Assembly (NCBI GenBank): GCA_017481945.1
Contig: JAFUOJ010000021.1
Span: 1 to 64,000, forward strand
Direction of reading: 5' to 3'
DNA: 64,000 nucleotides
From: Parabacteroides sp.
Lineage (GTDB): Bacteria; Bacteroidota; Bacteroidia; Bacteroidales; Tannerellaceae
The position numbers were made by a program, and so were the translations under genes. Under the pieces are notes generated by a model that worked only from the letters and a program-made list of their open reading frames with translations, made no database searches and had not been told where the DNA came from. This document shows positions 1 through 6,632 of this stretch, in pieces. Each line of letters starts with the position of its first letter. Position 1 is the first letter of the stretch.

Positions 1-535
1 CCATACCAGTTATCTGCTTCAGATACAAATCTTCCACCGTTAAATTATGAATCGGATTACCAATAACTACTACCCTATTATTTTTATCCAATAAAAAAGT
101 TTGGAAAGTTATATCGGATGGAAACTTATTTAAACGCTCTATCTCATTTTGTCGATCGATACAAACCGGACGATCAAAATTATCTCGTCTTAAAACATAA
201 CGTAATTCTTTATCATCCTTTGATTGAAAAAAGAATAAAAAAGGGACTCTACCTCCTGTAAGTGAATCTACTTGTGCAATCAGTTTTTTCCACCTTGGTA
301 AACGTAATTTACAACTTGTACATCCAATAGAATCCACATATACCAACACTTTGTATTCAGATACAGGTATTTGATAATCTACTGTATCTGTCACAAAACG
401 GGTAAATGTTAGTTCTTTAGGAAAAAAGATTTCTTTTCCTTGCCATTCCTGTACAAGACGAGCAAATTGTTCTTTTTTACTTTCTTGACAAGAACAAAAG
501 AAACAAAATAATATTATATAAAGGAATTTATTCAT
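1..535 (-). CDS. Thioredoxin-fold-like lipoprotein, 3' end cut by window
   Basis: The frame opens with ATG at 535-533 and runs off the left edge, so about 178 residues are visible. It starts with a short hydrophobic signal and a cysteine (FCFFCSCQES), as in lipoproteins. Around residue 75 is a CxxC motif (SIGCTSCKLRL) after a beta strand, as in redoxin-like lipoproteins of Bacteroidales. It is the last visible gene of the minus-strand NVEALA module, 38 bp after the propeller gene. A disulfide-handling role for the cysteine-containing peptides is inference. No catalytic test is possible from sequence, and the C-terminus is not visible. Confidence 0.6.
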   Translation of the reverse strand, partial: MNKFLYIILFCFFCSCQESKKEQFARLVQEWQGKEIFFPKELTFTRFVTDTVDYQIPVSEYKVLVYVDSIGCTSCKLRLPRWKKLIAQVDSLTGGRVPFLFFFQSKDDKELRYVLRRDNFDRPVCIDRQNEIERLNKFPSDITFQTFLLDKNNRVVVIGNPIHNLTVEDLYLKQITGM

Positions 536-573
536 TTCTATTTATTTTCTAAAATCAATCTTTTTTTCCAATT

Positions 574-1620
574 TTAATATTCATATTCTACTATATGAAA
601 TTCAGGTTCATCACTTATACCATAAATTTTTCTATTTTTTAAGTCTACCGTAAATGTAATAATTCCTTGATCTAAAACTAAAGATTCTAAAGGTTTTCCC
701 TCCAAACTAAAAACAAAAATTTGGTTACTCCTATTAGTATAGTTTTCATCATCTACTAAATTTCCATTAAATAAGACATAAAAACGATCACCGACAATAA
801 CAGGATTATAATATGCATCCCTTTGTTTTCCTTTCTCTGGTCTTGACAAAACAATTTTACCTCTATGTGTTTCCTTAAATGGAGAGAAAAATTGTTCAGG
901 ACCATGTAATCTGTGTAATAACTTTCCTTCTTTACTATAAATATCTATTAAATCAGTCCAACTATAGCAAACTATAGTTTTTCCATTAGGAGTAATAGCA
1001 TAAGTAAACTGAAACATATCCCGTTTTTCCACATCTGTAAACGACATTTTTGTTTCTGGATATGTAGCAAATCTAGAAATTTCTTGACCATCATTATTAA
1101 GTAAACAGAAAATATTAGAGCTACGAAATATTGGAGCAATAATATTTTCATTTTTATCTCTTGCTATACCATCTATTATTTGCTGTTTAAACTTTGTTTT
1201 ACGTATAGATTGAGGCTGAGAGTTACTAATAAACTCATAAATATCATATTCAAACAAAGTTTTCTTTGCTATATCATATAACTGAAACGATTTACCTCCC
1301 TTTACAAAACTGGGTTGTAACATATCTTCTGGACCATTTCCGATTACAATTCTATCACCTATTTTAGTCTTTGTATTCAAATTGAATAAACTGATATGTT
1401 TTTCTTCTCCAGAATTAATTGTCATCAAAATAGAATCAAAAACTTCTATTCGAATGGGTTTCATAACTGTATTCTCAAAAGTAAGGATATTTCCTTTCAA
1501 TTGAGTTTTCTTTACAAAATCATCTTGATTAAAAACTATTGCTTTATTATAAATATCAGATTGTTTATTACAAGATAGAAAACCTGACATTACTAATATC
1601 AAAATAAAATAAACTTTCAT
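574..1620 (-). CDS. 6-bladed beta-propeller lipoprotein of the NVEALA module
   Basis: A protein of 348 residues with a lipoprotein signal (lipobox GFLSC, Cys17), followed by repeated beta-strand segments with spaced hydrophobic and aromatic residues. This matches the BF3164-like/TolB-like 6-bladed propellers of Bacteroidetes. The start is supported by a purine-rich AAAAGGAG just upstream of the ATG. It follows the NVEALA gene at 1753-2001 on the same strand, with an inverted repeat in the 132-bp gap, and precedes the redoxin-like lipoprotein. Such propellers often neighbour NVEALA peptides in this order. Their biochemical function is not established, so surface binding or peptide display is only inference. 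Confidence 0.7.
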   Translation of the reverse strand: MKVYFILILVMSGFLSCNKQSDIYNKAIVFNQDDFVKKTQLKGNILTFENTVMKPIRIEVFDSILMTINSGEEKHISLFNLNTKTKIGDRIVIGNGPEDMLQPSFVKGGKSFQLYDIAKKTLFEYDIYEFISNSQPQSIRKTKFKQQIIDGIARDKNENIIAPIFRSSNIFCLLNNDGQEISRFATYPETKMSFTDVEKRDMFQFTYAITPNGKTIVCYSWTDLIDIYSKEGKLLHRLHGPEQFFSPFKETHRGKIVLSRPEKGKQRDAYYNPVIVGDRFYVLFNGNLVDDENYTNRSNQIFVFSLEGKPLESLVLDQGIITFTVDLKNRKIYGISDEPEFHIVEYEY

Positions 1621-1643
1621 ATATTTCTCCTTTTAATTAAAAT

Positions 1644-1737
1644 AAGGTTGTCTAAAAGAATCAATTATTTTTGAGATATTAATATTTAACAGCAATACTA
1701 AAGCGTCAATAATAAATTAAATATTTTAAACAACCTT
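1644..1737. repeat. 14-bp inverted repeat between NVEALA gene and propeller gene
   Basis: The arms at 1644-1657 and 1724-1737 (AAGGTTGTCTAAAA and TTTTAAACAACCTT) are complementary at 13 of 14 positions, and the odd pair is a G-U wobble in minus-strand RNA. The loop is A/T-rich and about 66 nt. It lies between the NVEALA stop and the ribosome binding site of the propeller gene, where it could attenuate transcription or stabilise the upstream message. No T-run typical of a strong terminator follows it. Confidence 0.5.
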
Positions 1738-1752
1738 TTATTATTTGTTTTA

Positions 1753-2001
1753 TTAAGCACGTCTTTGCTGAAGACAACTTATACCCTCTGTTTCCTCACC
1801 ATAAAATATAAAACAATTATATCTACTATCTGGAGAACAATAAGTGTCACAATCAGAACTATTGCTTTCATCTTCTGCCAAAGCTTCAATATTTTCTAAA
1901 ACTAAATCTGAATAATATCCTTTATTCTCACTATGCATATAGTTCCAACCAGCAGCAGCGACAACTGCAACAACGGCCAAAAGTTTAAACATCTTTTTCA
2001 T
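1753..2001 (-). CDS. NVEALA family peptide precursor (four-Cys core)
   Basis: A small protein of 82 residues: a positively charged start (MKKMFKLL), one hydrophobic segment (residues 6-19), then the hallmark leader motif LENIEALAEDE at about 35-45. A short variable tail carries four cysteines at 51, 55, 63 and 76. This matches the NVEALA family of Bacteroidetes (leader ending in N-[VI]-[ED]-A-L-A). The tail differs completely from that of its neighbour, as expected of a conserved leader joined to diverse cores. It lies in a minus-strand series with a second NVEALA gene upstream and the propeller lipoprotein downstream. The function of the family is unknown; export and cleavage near the EALA motif is inference. 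Confidence 0.85.
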   Translation of the reverse strand: MKKMFKLLAVVAVVAAAGWNYMHSENKGYYSDLVLENIEALAEDESNSSDCDTYCSPDSRYNCFIFYGEETEGISCLQQRRA

Positions 2002-2103
2002 TGTTATAAAATTTTTAATTCATACTTAATATTATTTCCAATTTTTCGTCTGTTTCCAGACAGGGAGCCTTGTAAACCTTTTCTAATTTTTCTATGAATT
2101 ACC

Positions 2104-2210
2104 TATCTTTGCTGCACCTCCTTTCTAAATTAGTTTATAATTAAGGAGAGTCCGGGGAGTTTCTGCCATAGATTGCAAGCCTACCGAGCAGAGACTCCCT
2201 CTTTTCTCCC
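2104..2210 (+). ncRNA. Candidate small RNA between the two NVEALA genes
   Basis: A perfect Bacteroidetes -7 box (TATCTTTG, 2104-2111) on the plus strand is followed about 45 nt later by a 12-bp stem (2155-2166 with 2188-2199, one G-U pair) and a pyrimidine-rich TCTTTTCTCCC. This could be a small transcript of about 90 nt, antisense to the NVEALA1 leader. I see no good -33 element, and no open frame of note starts inside. The stem could equally act on the minus-strand transcript as an attenuator between the two NVEALA genes. Confidence 0.25.
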
Positions 2211-2232
2211 GTTCAATTACTTTTATAGCGTT

Positions 2233-2448
2233 TTACCTCAATATATATTTCCTTTTTACTTTATATCCATAACAATCAATATCCCCCGAACCATAACATT
2301 TAGTATTTTCCCCATTTTCCTCTTGAGCCAAAGCGTCAATATTATCCAAAACCAATGCGCTGAATCCAGTCGTTTCTTTATTCTCTACTCCGTAAAAAAC
2401 AGCTATACCTAAAAGCAGTAATCCGATTTTAACAATTGTCTTTTTCAT
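2233..2448 (-). CDS. NVEALA family peptide precursor (two-Cys core)
   Basis: A protein of 71 residues starting at ATG 2448. The longer frame to 2469 begins with a GTG inside the -7 promoter box and is not credible. It has a basic start (MKKTIVK), one hydrophobic segment (8-20), the leader motif LVLDNIDALAQEE (33-44), then a tail with Cys51 and Cys59 in CYGSGDIDC and a basic end (KVKRK). The CxGSGxxxC pattern is common in this family. It is the first gene of the minus-strand module and has its own promoter 20 bp upstream, facing the divergent regulator gene. Function is unknown. Confidence 0.85.
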   Translation of the reverse strand: MKKTIVKIGLLLLGIAVFYGVENKETTGFSALVLDNIDALAQEENGENTKCYGSGDIDCYGYKVKRKYILR

Positions 2449-2468
2449 CTCGTTTTTGTTTTTTCTCA

Positions 2469-2476
2469 CAAAGTTA
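2469..2476 (-). promoter_or_regulatory. -7 box of NVEALA operon promoter
   Basis: TAACTTTG on the minus strand fits the Bacteroidetes TAnnTTTG -7 consensus and sits 20 nt before the ATG at 2448, giving a very short leader. I see no clear TTTG at -33. The 160-bp divergent spacer to the regulator promoter is A/T-rich and could hold an operator. Confidence 0.6.
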
Positions 2477-2611
2477 GAGCTAAACTAAACTTTCCGTAAG
2501 ACCCTCTTTAGAATTAATTTATAACTAATAGATTATAAATAAGTTACAAGGAAATATTTTTATAATTTGGATAGGATTTGGATAGGATTCGTTTCGGATA
2601 AAAAACGGATC

Positions 2612-2645
2612 TTGACTAAAAAACACCCAAAAAGTACTATCTTTG
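2612..2645 (+). promoter_or_regulatory. Promoter of membrane regulator gene
   Basis: TTG at 2612-2614 and a perfect -7 box TATCTTTG at 2638-2645, spaced 23 bp, match the Bacteroidetes housekeeping promoter. Transcription would start about 12-15 nt before ATG 2664, so the message has almost no leader. This also rules out the TTG at 2643 as a start codon, since it lies inside the box. Confidence 0.65.
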
Positions 2646-2663
2646 GGCAAAAATAACACACAA

Positions 2664-3674
2664 ATGACAGCTCAACACTTTAAATACTTACTGATTGTCC
2701 TTTCTTGCCTATGTGGTTTCATAGCTATTGGATGTCTTACCCAAGAACAATCCTTTACAATCCAAACAAAAGCAACAAGGGCTTTGGAACAAGCCATCGA
2801 AAAGGAAAAAGGGATCAGGTTATCAAATATACAAGTAATTTCAATCTTTCAGGACGAAACAACTCCACAGGCCGTTTCTCGAACTGAAAAAGAGAAATGG
2901 GCAGACCAGAGTTATCTCTGCGATGAGGATTCTTGTCGCGTTTTCTTGGACAGCCTTTTCCAGGCAGAGCTTGCACAAATAGGAATCACGACTCCCACGG
3001 CAATTCGCTATGTCAGAAACAATAAGGAATATTCCAGTTGTAAAGATTCTCTGTTTTTCAAAAAGGCAACGGTGTTGGCTCCGATTGTCTACAAACGGGA
3101 GGAAAACACGAACGACTCAATTACGTTATATGCCTATTTTCAAACCTCGTGGGGAACAATTTTAAACCAGGTGTGGGCAAAAATTTTACTTGTCTGTCTA
3201 ATCACCGGCTTGGTGATTGCTTTCCTTCATTTCTTGATTTGTCTATGGGAGAAAAAGAACAAGGTGATTACCATCGAAAAAGAGGTAGAAAAGGTTGTCT
3301 TCAAAACGGAGATTATAGAAAAGGAAAAGGTTTCTTTAGTGAGGACTTTCGGCAGACAAGGAAAGCTACCCAACGGATTGCATTTCGATAAGAAAAACGG
3401 TATACTCATACAGGGGAATAACCATGTGAAATTATCCGGTCAAAAATTAACTCTTTTCATCTTATTACATGAATCTCGTAAACCAATCGTCAGCTACAAA
3501 GATATTTACACACAAGGGTTAATGCATACCTTAAAAGAGAAAGAGCCGGACAAACAAATGATGAAGAATATCTTAAATGCCATCAGCCGTTTACGAAAAG
3601 ATTTAAAGGAATTCCCTGACATCCAAATCAAAGTTCACCAAGGTAAGGGTTGCCAAATGATTATCGAGAATTAA
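2664..3674 (+). CDS. Membrane-anchored winged-helix regulator
   Basis: A protein of 336 residues from ATG 2664. Transmembrane helices lie at about 7-25 and 172-194. The roughly 145-residue segment between them, with paired cysteines (LCDEDSC) and a conserved-looking SLFFKKATVLAPI, should be periplasmic. After TM2 come a charged coiled linker (KKNKVITIEKEVEKVV) and a C-terminal domain (about 225-336) resembling OmpR/ToxR-type winged helices. The layout is that of one-component ToxR-like sensors, and similar proteins accompany NVEALA genes in Bacteroides. It is transcribed divergently from the NVEALA operon, so control of that operon in response to an envelope signal is the natural inference. 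Confidence 0.65.
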   Translation: MTAQHFKYLLIVLSCLCGFIAIGCLTQEQSFTIQTKATRALEQAIEKEKGIRLSNIQVISIFQDETTPQAVSRTEKEKWADQSYLCDEDSCRVFLDSLFQAELAQIGITTPTAIRYVRNNKEYSSCKDSLFFKKATVLAPIVYKREENTNDSITLYAYFQTSWGTILNQVWAKILLVCLITGLVIAFLHFLICLWEKKNKVITIEKEVEKVVFKTEIIEKEKVSLVRTFGRQGKLPNGLHFDKKNGILIQGNNHVKLSGQKLTLFILLHESRKPIVSYKDIYTQGLMHTLKEKEPDKQMMKNILNAISRLRKDLKEFPDIQIKVHQGKGCQMIIEN

Positions 3675-3738
3675 TTGCTTATTAAAAAACTCCTGACAAA
3701 TCAAAAGAATACAAATAAAAATCCTGCATATTATTTAA

Positions 3739-3962
3739 CTATATCTTATTAATAATCCATTTTCCTTTATACCCCCCTTCACGAGTCAATTTTCCATCTT
3801 TTCGTAACTGGTCTATTATTTTTCTTACTTGTCGTTCGCTTATGCCAAGTTGTTTTGAAAGCTCGGTTCTCGAAATAGTCGGACGCATTCTTATCAATTC
3901 TATCAATTGCTCTGGATCACCTCTGGATCACTCTGGATCACTTTCTCTATATAACCGTTCAT
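3739..3962 (-). pseudogene. Broken C-terminal HTH fragment of an AlbA_2-type ATP-binding protein
   Basis: Reading from 3933 to the TAG at 3739, the minus strand encodes a clear winged helix (LIELIRMRPTISRTELSKQL, then GISERQVRKIIDQLRKDGKL and YKGKWIINKI). This is the usual end of AlbA_2/divergent-AAA transcriptional regulators. Upstream, an ATG at 3962 opens MNGYIEKVIQSDPE in another frame. GTGATCCAGAG occurs nearly three times in tandem (periods 10 and 11 bp). Removing one 11-bp copy joins the two frames into VIQSDPEQLIELI, so the duplication breaks the gene. No N-terminal part of the parent protein is present, so this is probably a relic. Confidence 0.6.
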
Positions 3963-4018
3963 CTCTAAAAGTAAAAAATAAACTGAATAATTGAATAACT
4001 GAATATTTATGTTTTCGA

Positions 4019-4026
4019 CAAAGATA
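4019..4026 (-). promoter_or_regulatory. -7 box upstream of HTH fragment
   Basis: TATCTTTG on the minus strand (CAAAGATA on plus), 57 bp upstream of the ATG of the HTH fragment. No obvious -33 element was found. It is paired with a plus-strand box at 4050. Confidence 0.35.
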
Positions 4027-4049
4027 ACAAATCTCATACAAATCTTTGC

Positions 4050-4057
4050 TATCTTTG
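4050..4057 (+). promoter_or_regulatory. -7 box leading into palindrome array A
   Basis: TATCTTTG on the plus strand, about 80 bp before array A. By analogy with 50687-50694, which precedes array C, transcription from here would run through the array. The -33 element is not evident. Confidence 0.35.
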
Positions 4058-4137
4058 TTCACAGACTCAAAAAGTAAATTTAAAGACAGATCTTTTAGGG
4101 TCAAAAGCTTCCCTCTATTTCATAAGCAAGAAATTGC

Positions 4138-4222
4138 CTGTCGACATACGTCAGCAAGTCTGCCGACAGTTGTCGACAAATCTGCTGACATATATCGGCA
4201 GGCCTGCTGACAATTGTCGACA
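4138..4222. repeat. Palindrome array A: four dyads at 22-bp pitch
   Basis: Four 18-bp dyads lie at 4139-4156, 4161-4178, 4183-4200 and 4205-4222, each of the form TGYYGACAnnYGTCRRCA with small variations, separated by 4 nt. The pitch is exactly 22 bp. The sequence changes between units while the self-complementarity is mostly kept, unlike a simple tandem duplication. The same unit and pitch recur at 50711-50794. The array could be a row of binding sites for a dimeric protein on one face of the helix, or a string of RNA hairpins. Confidence 0.8.
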
Positions 4223-4246
4223 GGCAAATAAAAGGCTAATAGTTTC

Positions 4247-4309
4247 AATTATCCGGCAACAAATGAGTAATTTCTCCGCAGCAAATGAACAACAAACTGC
4301 CGGATAATT
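4247..4309. repeat. 12-bp perfect inverted repeat
   Basis: AATTATCCGGCA at 4247-4258 and its exact complement at 4298-4309, with a 39-nt spacer and followed by a T-run on the plus strand. It may be a terminator-like stem for a transcript crossing array A, or another operator pair. Confidence 0.55.
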
Positions 4310-4365
4310 TTTACGATCTGCCTTGTTAATATAGTTTTTCCTTGAATAGGTCATACATAAATTCT

Positions 4366-4416
4366 TTCTTCCTTTTGTTACCGCGGTAAATTTTACGGCG
4401 GTAACAAAAGGAAGAA
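4366..4416. repeat. Long near-perfect hairpin
   Basis: A 19-bp perfect inverted repeat (TTCTTCCTTTTGTTACCGC at 4366-4384 with 4398-4416). The inner GTAAA/TTTAC continues the stem after one mismatch, so almost the whole 51 bp is paired. No T-run follows, so it is not a standard terminator. It lies 140 bp upstream of the DUF3078 gene. Confidence 0.7.
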
Positions 4417-4442
4417 TCTCTCAGTTATACAAAGGTTGTTAC

Positions 4443-4474
4443 CGGATAAAATTTACTTTCTATCGGATAAAATT
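4443..4474. repeat. Two direct repeats 21 bp apart
   Basis: CGGATAAAATT occurs at 4443-4453 and again at 4464-4474, a 21-bp pitch. A similar pair with the same pitch (ATTACCCGGA at 50799 and 50820) lies downstream of array C, so array plus repeat pair looks like one composite element. Confidence 0.5.
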
Positions 4475-4516
4475 AATTATCTACCGAGTTCATTAGTCTA
4501 TTTCGCGTTTTTTCAC

Positions 4517-4524
4517 TAATTTCG
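4517..4524 (+). promoter_or_regulatory. Probable -7 box of DUF3078 gene
   Basis: TAATTTCG differs from TAnnTTTG by one base and lies 35 bp upstream of the ATG at 4559. Confidence 0.4.
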
Positions 4525-4558
4525 CACAATATTATAATGGTTATAAAAAGACAAGGCA

Positions 4559-6106
4559 ATGGCAAAGAGGTCAGTTTTAGCGTTATTTATAGTATTGTTA
4601 TTCAGTAGTCATCAGATCAAAGCACAAGATATTAATCTTATCAATGGGGAGCAATTAAATCGTGCGACTCAGGTTGTGACACGCGACACGCTCTCCCTAC
4701 TGCAATTAGAAAAGGCTGATTTAGATAAAATTCCTGATTTAAGAGCACAATTTGAAAAATTAAACAGCACCTATACCTCTCAAGAGGCTCCAACCGAAGA
4801 TTTACTTCGTTTCATCGAAAAAGATGAAATCGGACTTTCTCCGGAAGCGCAATATTGGGTAGACTGGAAACGGGATCCGGAAACAATCATCAGCTCATGG
4901 ATGACTTTGAAAGATACGGTTATCGTCAATCCTATTTTTACCCCGATTATATTCAGAGGTGGACTCATTCCTAAAGATCTACAACTTTATGATAAAGATT
5001 TTGTAGCGAAACAGTCCCCGCAATATCCTTTATACACACCCGACACAACGCTTTTCCAAATGGAAGCAATACGGAGTGATTTACAGGATATGGTGTACGA
5101 TTACATTCGTGTAAACTATCCGGACTATTTCCATTACACAGAATGGGATCTTCCGACGGATGTAGTAGAAACCAAAGTCATCAACAAGACAAAGGATGAA
5201 CCGGCGTTAATCAAGGTGGCCAGTGATCCAAACGCCTTTGAGGATGTAGACGCTCCTGTAAAATTCATACCGGAACGTCGCTATTGGACCTCTAAACTCC
5301 AAAGTTCTATCCAATTTGCTCAGAATTACATTTCTCCCAACTGGCATAAGGGAGGTGTCAGCGCGTTAAACTTAACGAACCGTCAATATTTTGTTTACAA
5401 TTACAATAAAGACAAAGTACAACTTACGAATGAACTGGATTGGCAGACAGCGTTCTACACCGCACCTAAAGATACCTTACGTGATTACAAAGTCGGTAAT
5501 GATGTATTCCGTTTGCACAGTAACTTAGGGTATAAAGCGTTTGCTAAATGGTATTACTCTTTTGACGCTACATTCCAAACTCAGTTGTTCAGCAACTTCG
5601 CTGAAAACACAGAGAATAAATTAGCTGCCTTTTTAGCTCCATTCACGATTAACATCGGTATTGGTATGAAATATGACTTAGCTAAGACTTTCACTAGCAA
5701 CAAACATAAAAAGTTAACGTTGGCTGCCAACTTAGCACCTCTTTCATACACTTATATGTATAGTGTCAATCGGGACATTGATTTGGCGCGTCACGGTTTT
5801 GCTCTCAATACAGAAACCGGAGAATATGAACATAAATTGAAGAAGTTCGGTTCGACAATCAATGCAACACTCAATTTCCAATTCAATAAAAACATGAGTT
5901 GGTATTCACGTTTCTACTATTTTACCAGTTACGACCGTATACAAGCTGAGTTCGAAAACATCTTGAATATGAAAATCAGTCGCTTCTTCTCCACCACATT
6001 AACGTTGAAATTACGCTATGATGACGGAGTTTCAAAGAAAGACGAATTTGACAGTTACATTCAGGTAAATGAGCTCTTAAGTTTTGGATTTAATTACACT
6101 TGGTAA
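4559..6106 (+). CDS. DUF3078 family outer-membrane beta-barrel protein
   Basis: A protein of 515 residues with a Sec signal peptide (MAKRSVLALFIVLLF, predicted cleavage after KAQ at about residue 22). The second half is a series of amphipathic strands with aromatic ends, including the DUF3078 signature around residues 243-270 (YWTSKLQSSIQFAQNYISPN, then WHKGG), ending in FNYTW as for barrel proteins with a terminal aromatic residue. It has its own promoter upstream and is followed by the rnf promoter, so it is probably monocistronic. The family is widespread in Bacteroidetes, with unknown function. Confidence 0.8.
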   Translation: MAKRSVLALFIVLLFSSHQIKAQDINLINGEQLNRATQVVTRDTLSLLQLEKADLDKIPDLRAQFEKLNSTYTSQEAPTEDLLRFIEKDEIGLSPEAQYWVDWKRDPETIISSWMTLKDTVIVNPIFTPIIFRGGLIPKDLQLYDKDFVAKQSPQYPLYTPDTTLFQMEAIRSDLQDMVYDYIRVNYPDYFHYTEWDLPTDVVETKVINKTKDEPALIKVASDPNAFEDVDAPVKFIPERRYWTSKLQSSIQFAQNYISPNWHKGGVSALNLTNRQYFVYNYNKDKVQLTNELDWQTAFYTAPKDTLRDYKVGNDVFRLHSNLGYKAFAKWYYSFDATFQTQLFSNFAENTENKLAAFLAPFTINIGIGMKYDLAKTFTSNKHKKLTLAANLAPLSYTYMYSVNRDIDLARHGFALNTETGEYEHKLKKFGSTINATLNFQFNKNMSWYSRFYYFTSYDRIQAEFENILNMKISRFFSTTLTLKLRYDDGVSKKDEFDSYIQVNELLSFGFNYTW

Positions 6107-6168
6107 AACAAAGTAGATTATTTCTAAAATAAACTGCATTTATCGCGAGATTATTAGTAAATAATGCG

Positions 6169-6176
6169 TATTTTTG
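6169..6176 (+). promoter_or_regulatory. -7 box of rseC-rnf operon
   Basis: TATTTTTG matches TAnnTTTG and lies 31 bp before the ATG at 6207. The TTG at 6174 is part of this box and is not the start of rseC. Confidence 0.55.
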
Positions 6177-6206
6177 TCTCGATTTTGCAAAGTCGAGATT
6201 ACAAAT

Positions 6207-6623
6207 ATGAGCGAAAACATTCATCATAATGGAATCATAGAGAAAATAGACGGTACAACTGTCTATGTTCGGATTATTCAAAGATCAGCCTGTTCCGGAT
6301 GTCACGCACGTAATATGTGTGGGGTTTCTGAAAGTAAGGAGAAAATTATTGAAGTACAAGACTACTCCGGAAAGTTTCATCTTAATGAGGAGGTTCAGAT
6401 TTGTGGAACAACTTCGTTAGGTATGCAAGCCGTACTTTTGGCTTTTGTTCTTCCGCTCATTCTTGTTTTTGCTACGATTGCCATTGGAACCAGTATGCAA
6501 TGGAAAGAAACCACAAGCGGATTAACCGGACTATTTCTATTAGTTCCTTATTATTGCTTACTCTATTTATCACGCGATTTATTAAAAAAGAAGTTTGTAT
6601 TCACTTTGAAAAAACTTAATTAA
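6207..6623 (+). CDS. rseC: RseC/MucC family protein (SoxR-reducing system)
   Basis: A protein of 138 residues starting at ATG 6207. The N-terminal cytoplasmic half has the family cysteine pattern SACSGCHARNMC (Cys29, 32, 38), followed by two transmembrane helices at about 75-95 and 102-120. RseC homologues sit at the head of rnf operons in Bacteroidales and may help maturation or redox signalling of the Rnf complex. rnfB starts 9 bp downstream, so the two are co-transcribed. Its exact role here is inferred. Confidence 0.88.
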   Translation: MSENIHHNGIIEKIDGTTVYVRIIQRSACSGCHARNMCGVSESKEKIIEVQDYSGKFHLNEEVQICGTTSLGMQAVLLAFVLPLILVFATIAIGTSMQWKETTSGLTGLFLLVPYYCLLYLSRDLLKKKFVFTLKKLN

Positions 6624-6632
6624 CATTATATC

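Noticed and set aside
2173-2412. 79-codon plus-strand frame opposite the NVEALA2 gene
   Set aside because: Its composition reflects the antisense of a clear NVEALA gene; no family resemblance.
2643-2663. TTG start extending the regulator by 7 residues
   Set aside because: The TTG is part of a perfect TATCTTTG promoter box, so it would not be transcribed.
4138-4222. CRISPR array
   Set aside because: Units are 18-bp palindromes with 4-nt spacers, far too short for CRISPR spacers, and no cas gene is present.
6174-6206. TTG start extending RseC by 11 residues
   Set aside because: It lies in the TATTTTTG promoter box; ATG 6207 gives the normal family N-terminus.
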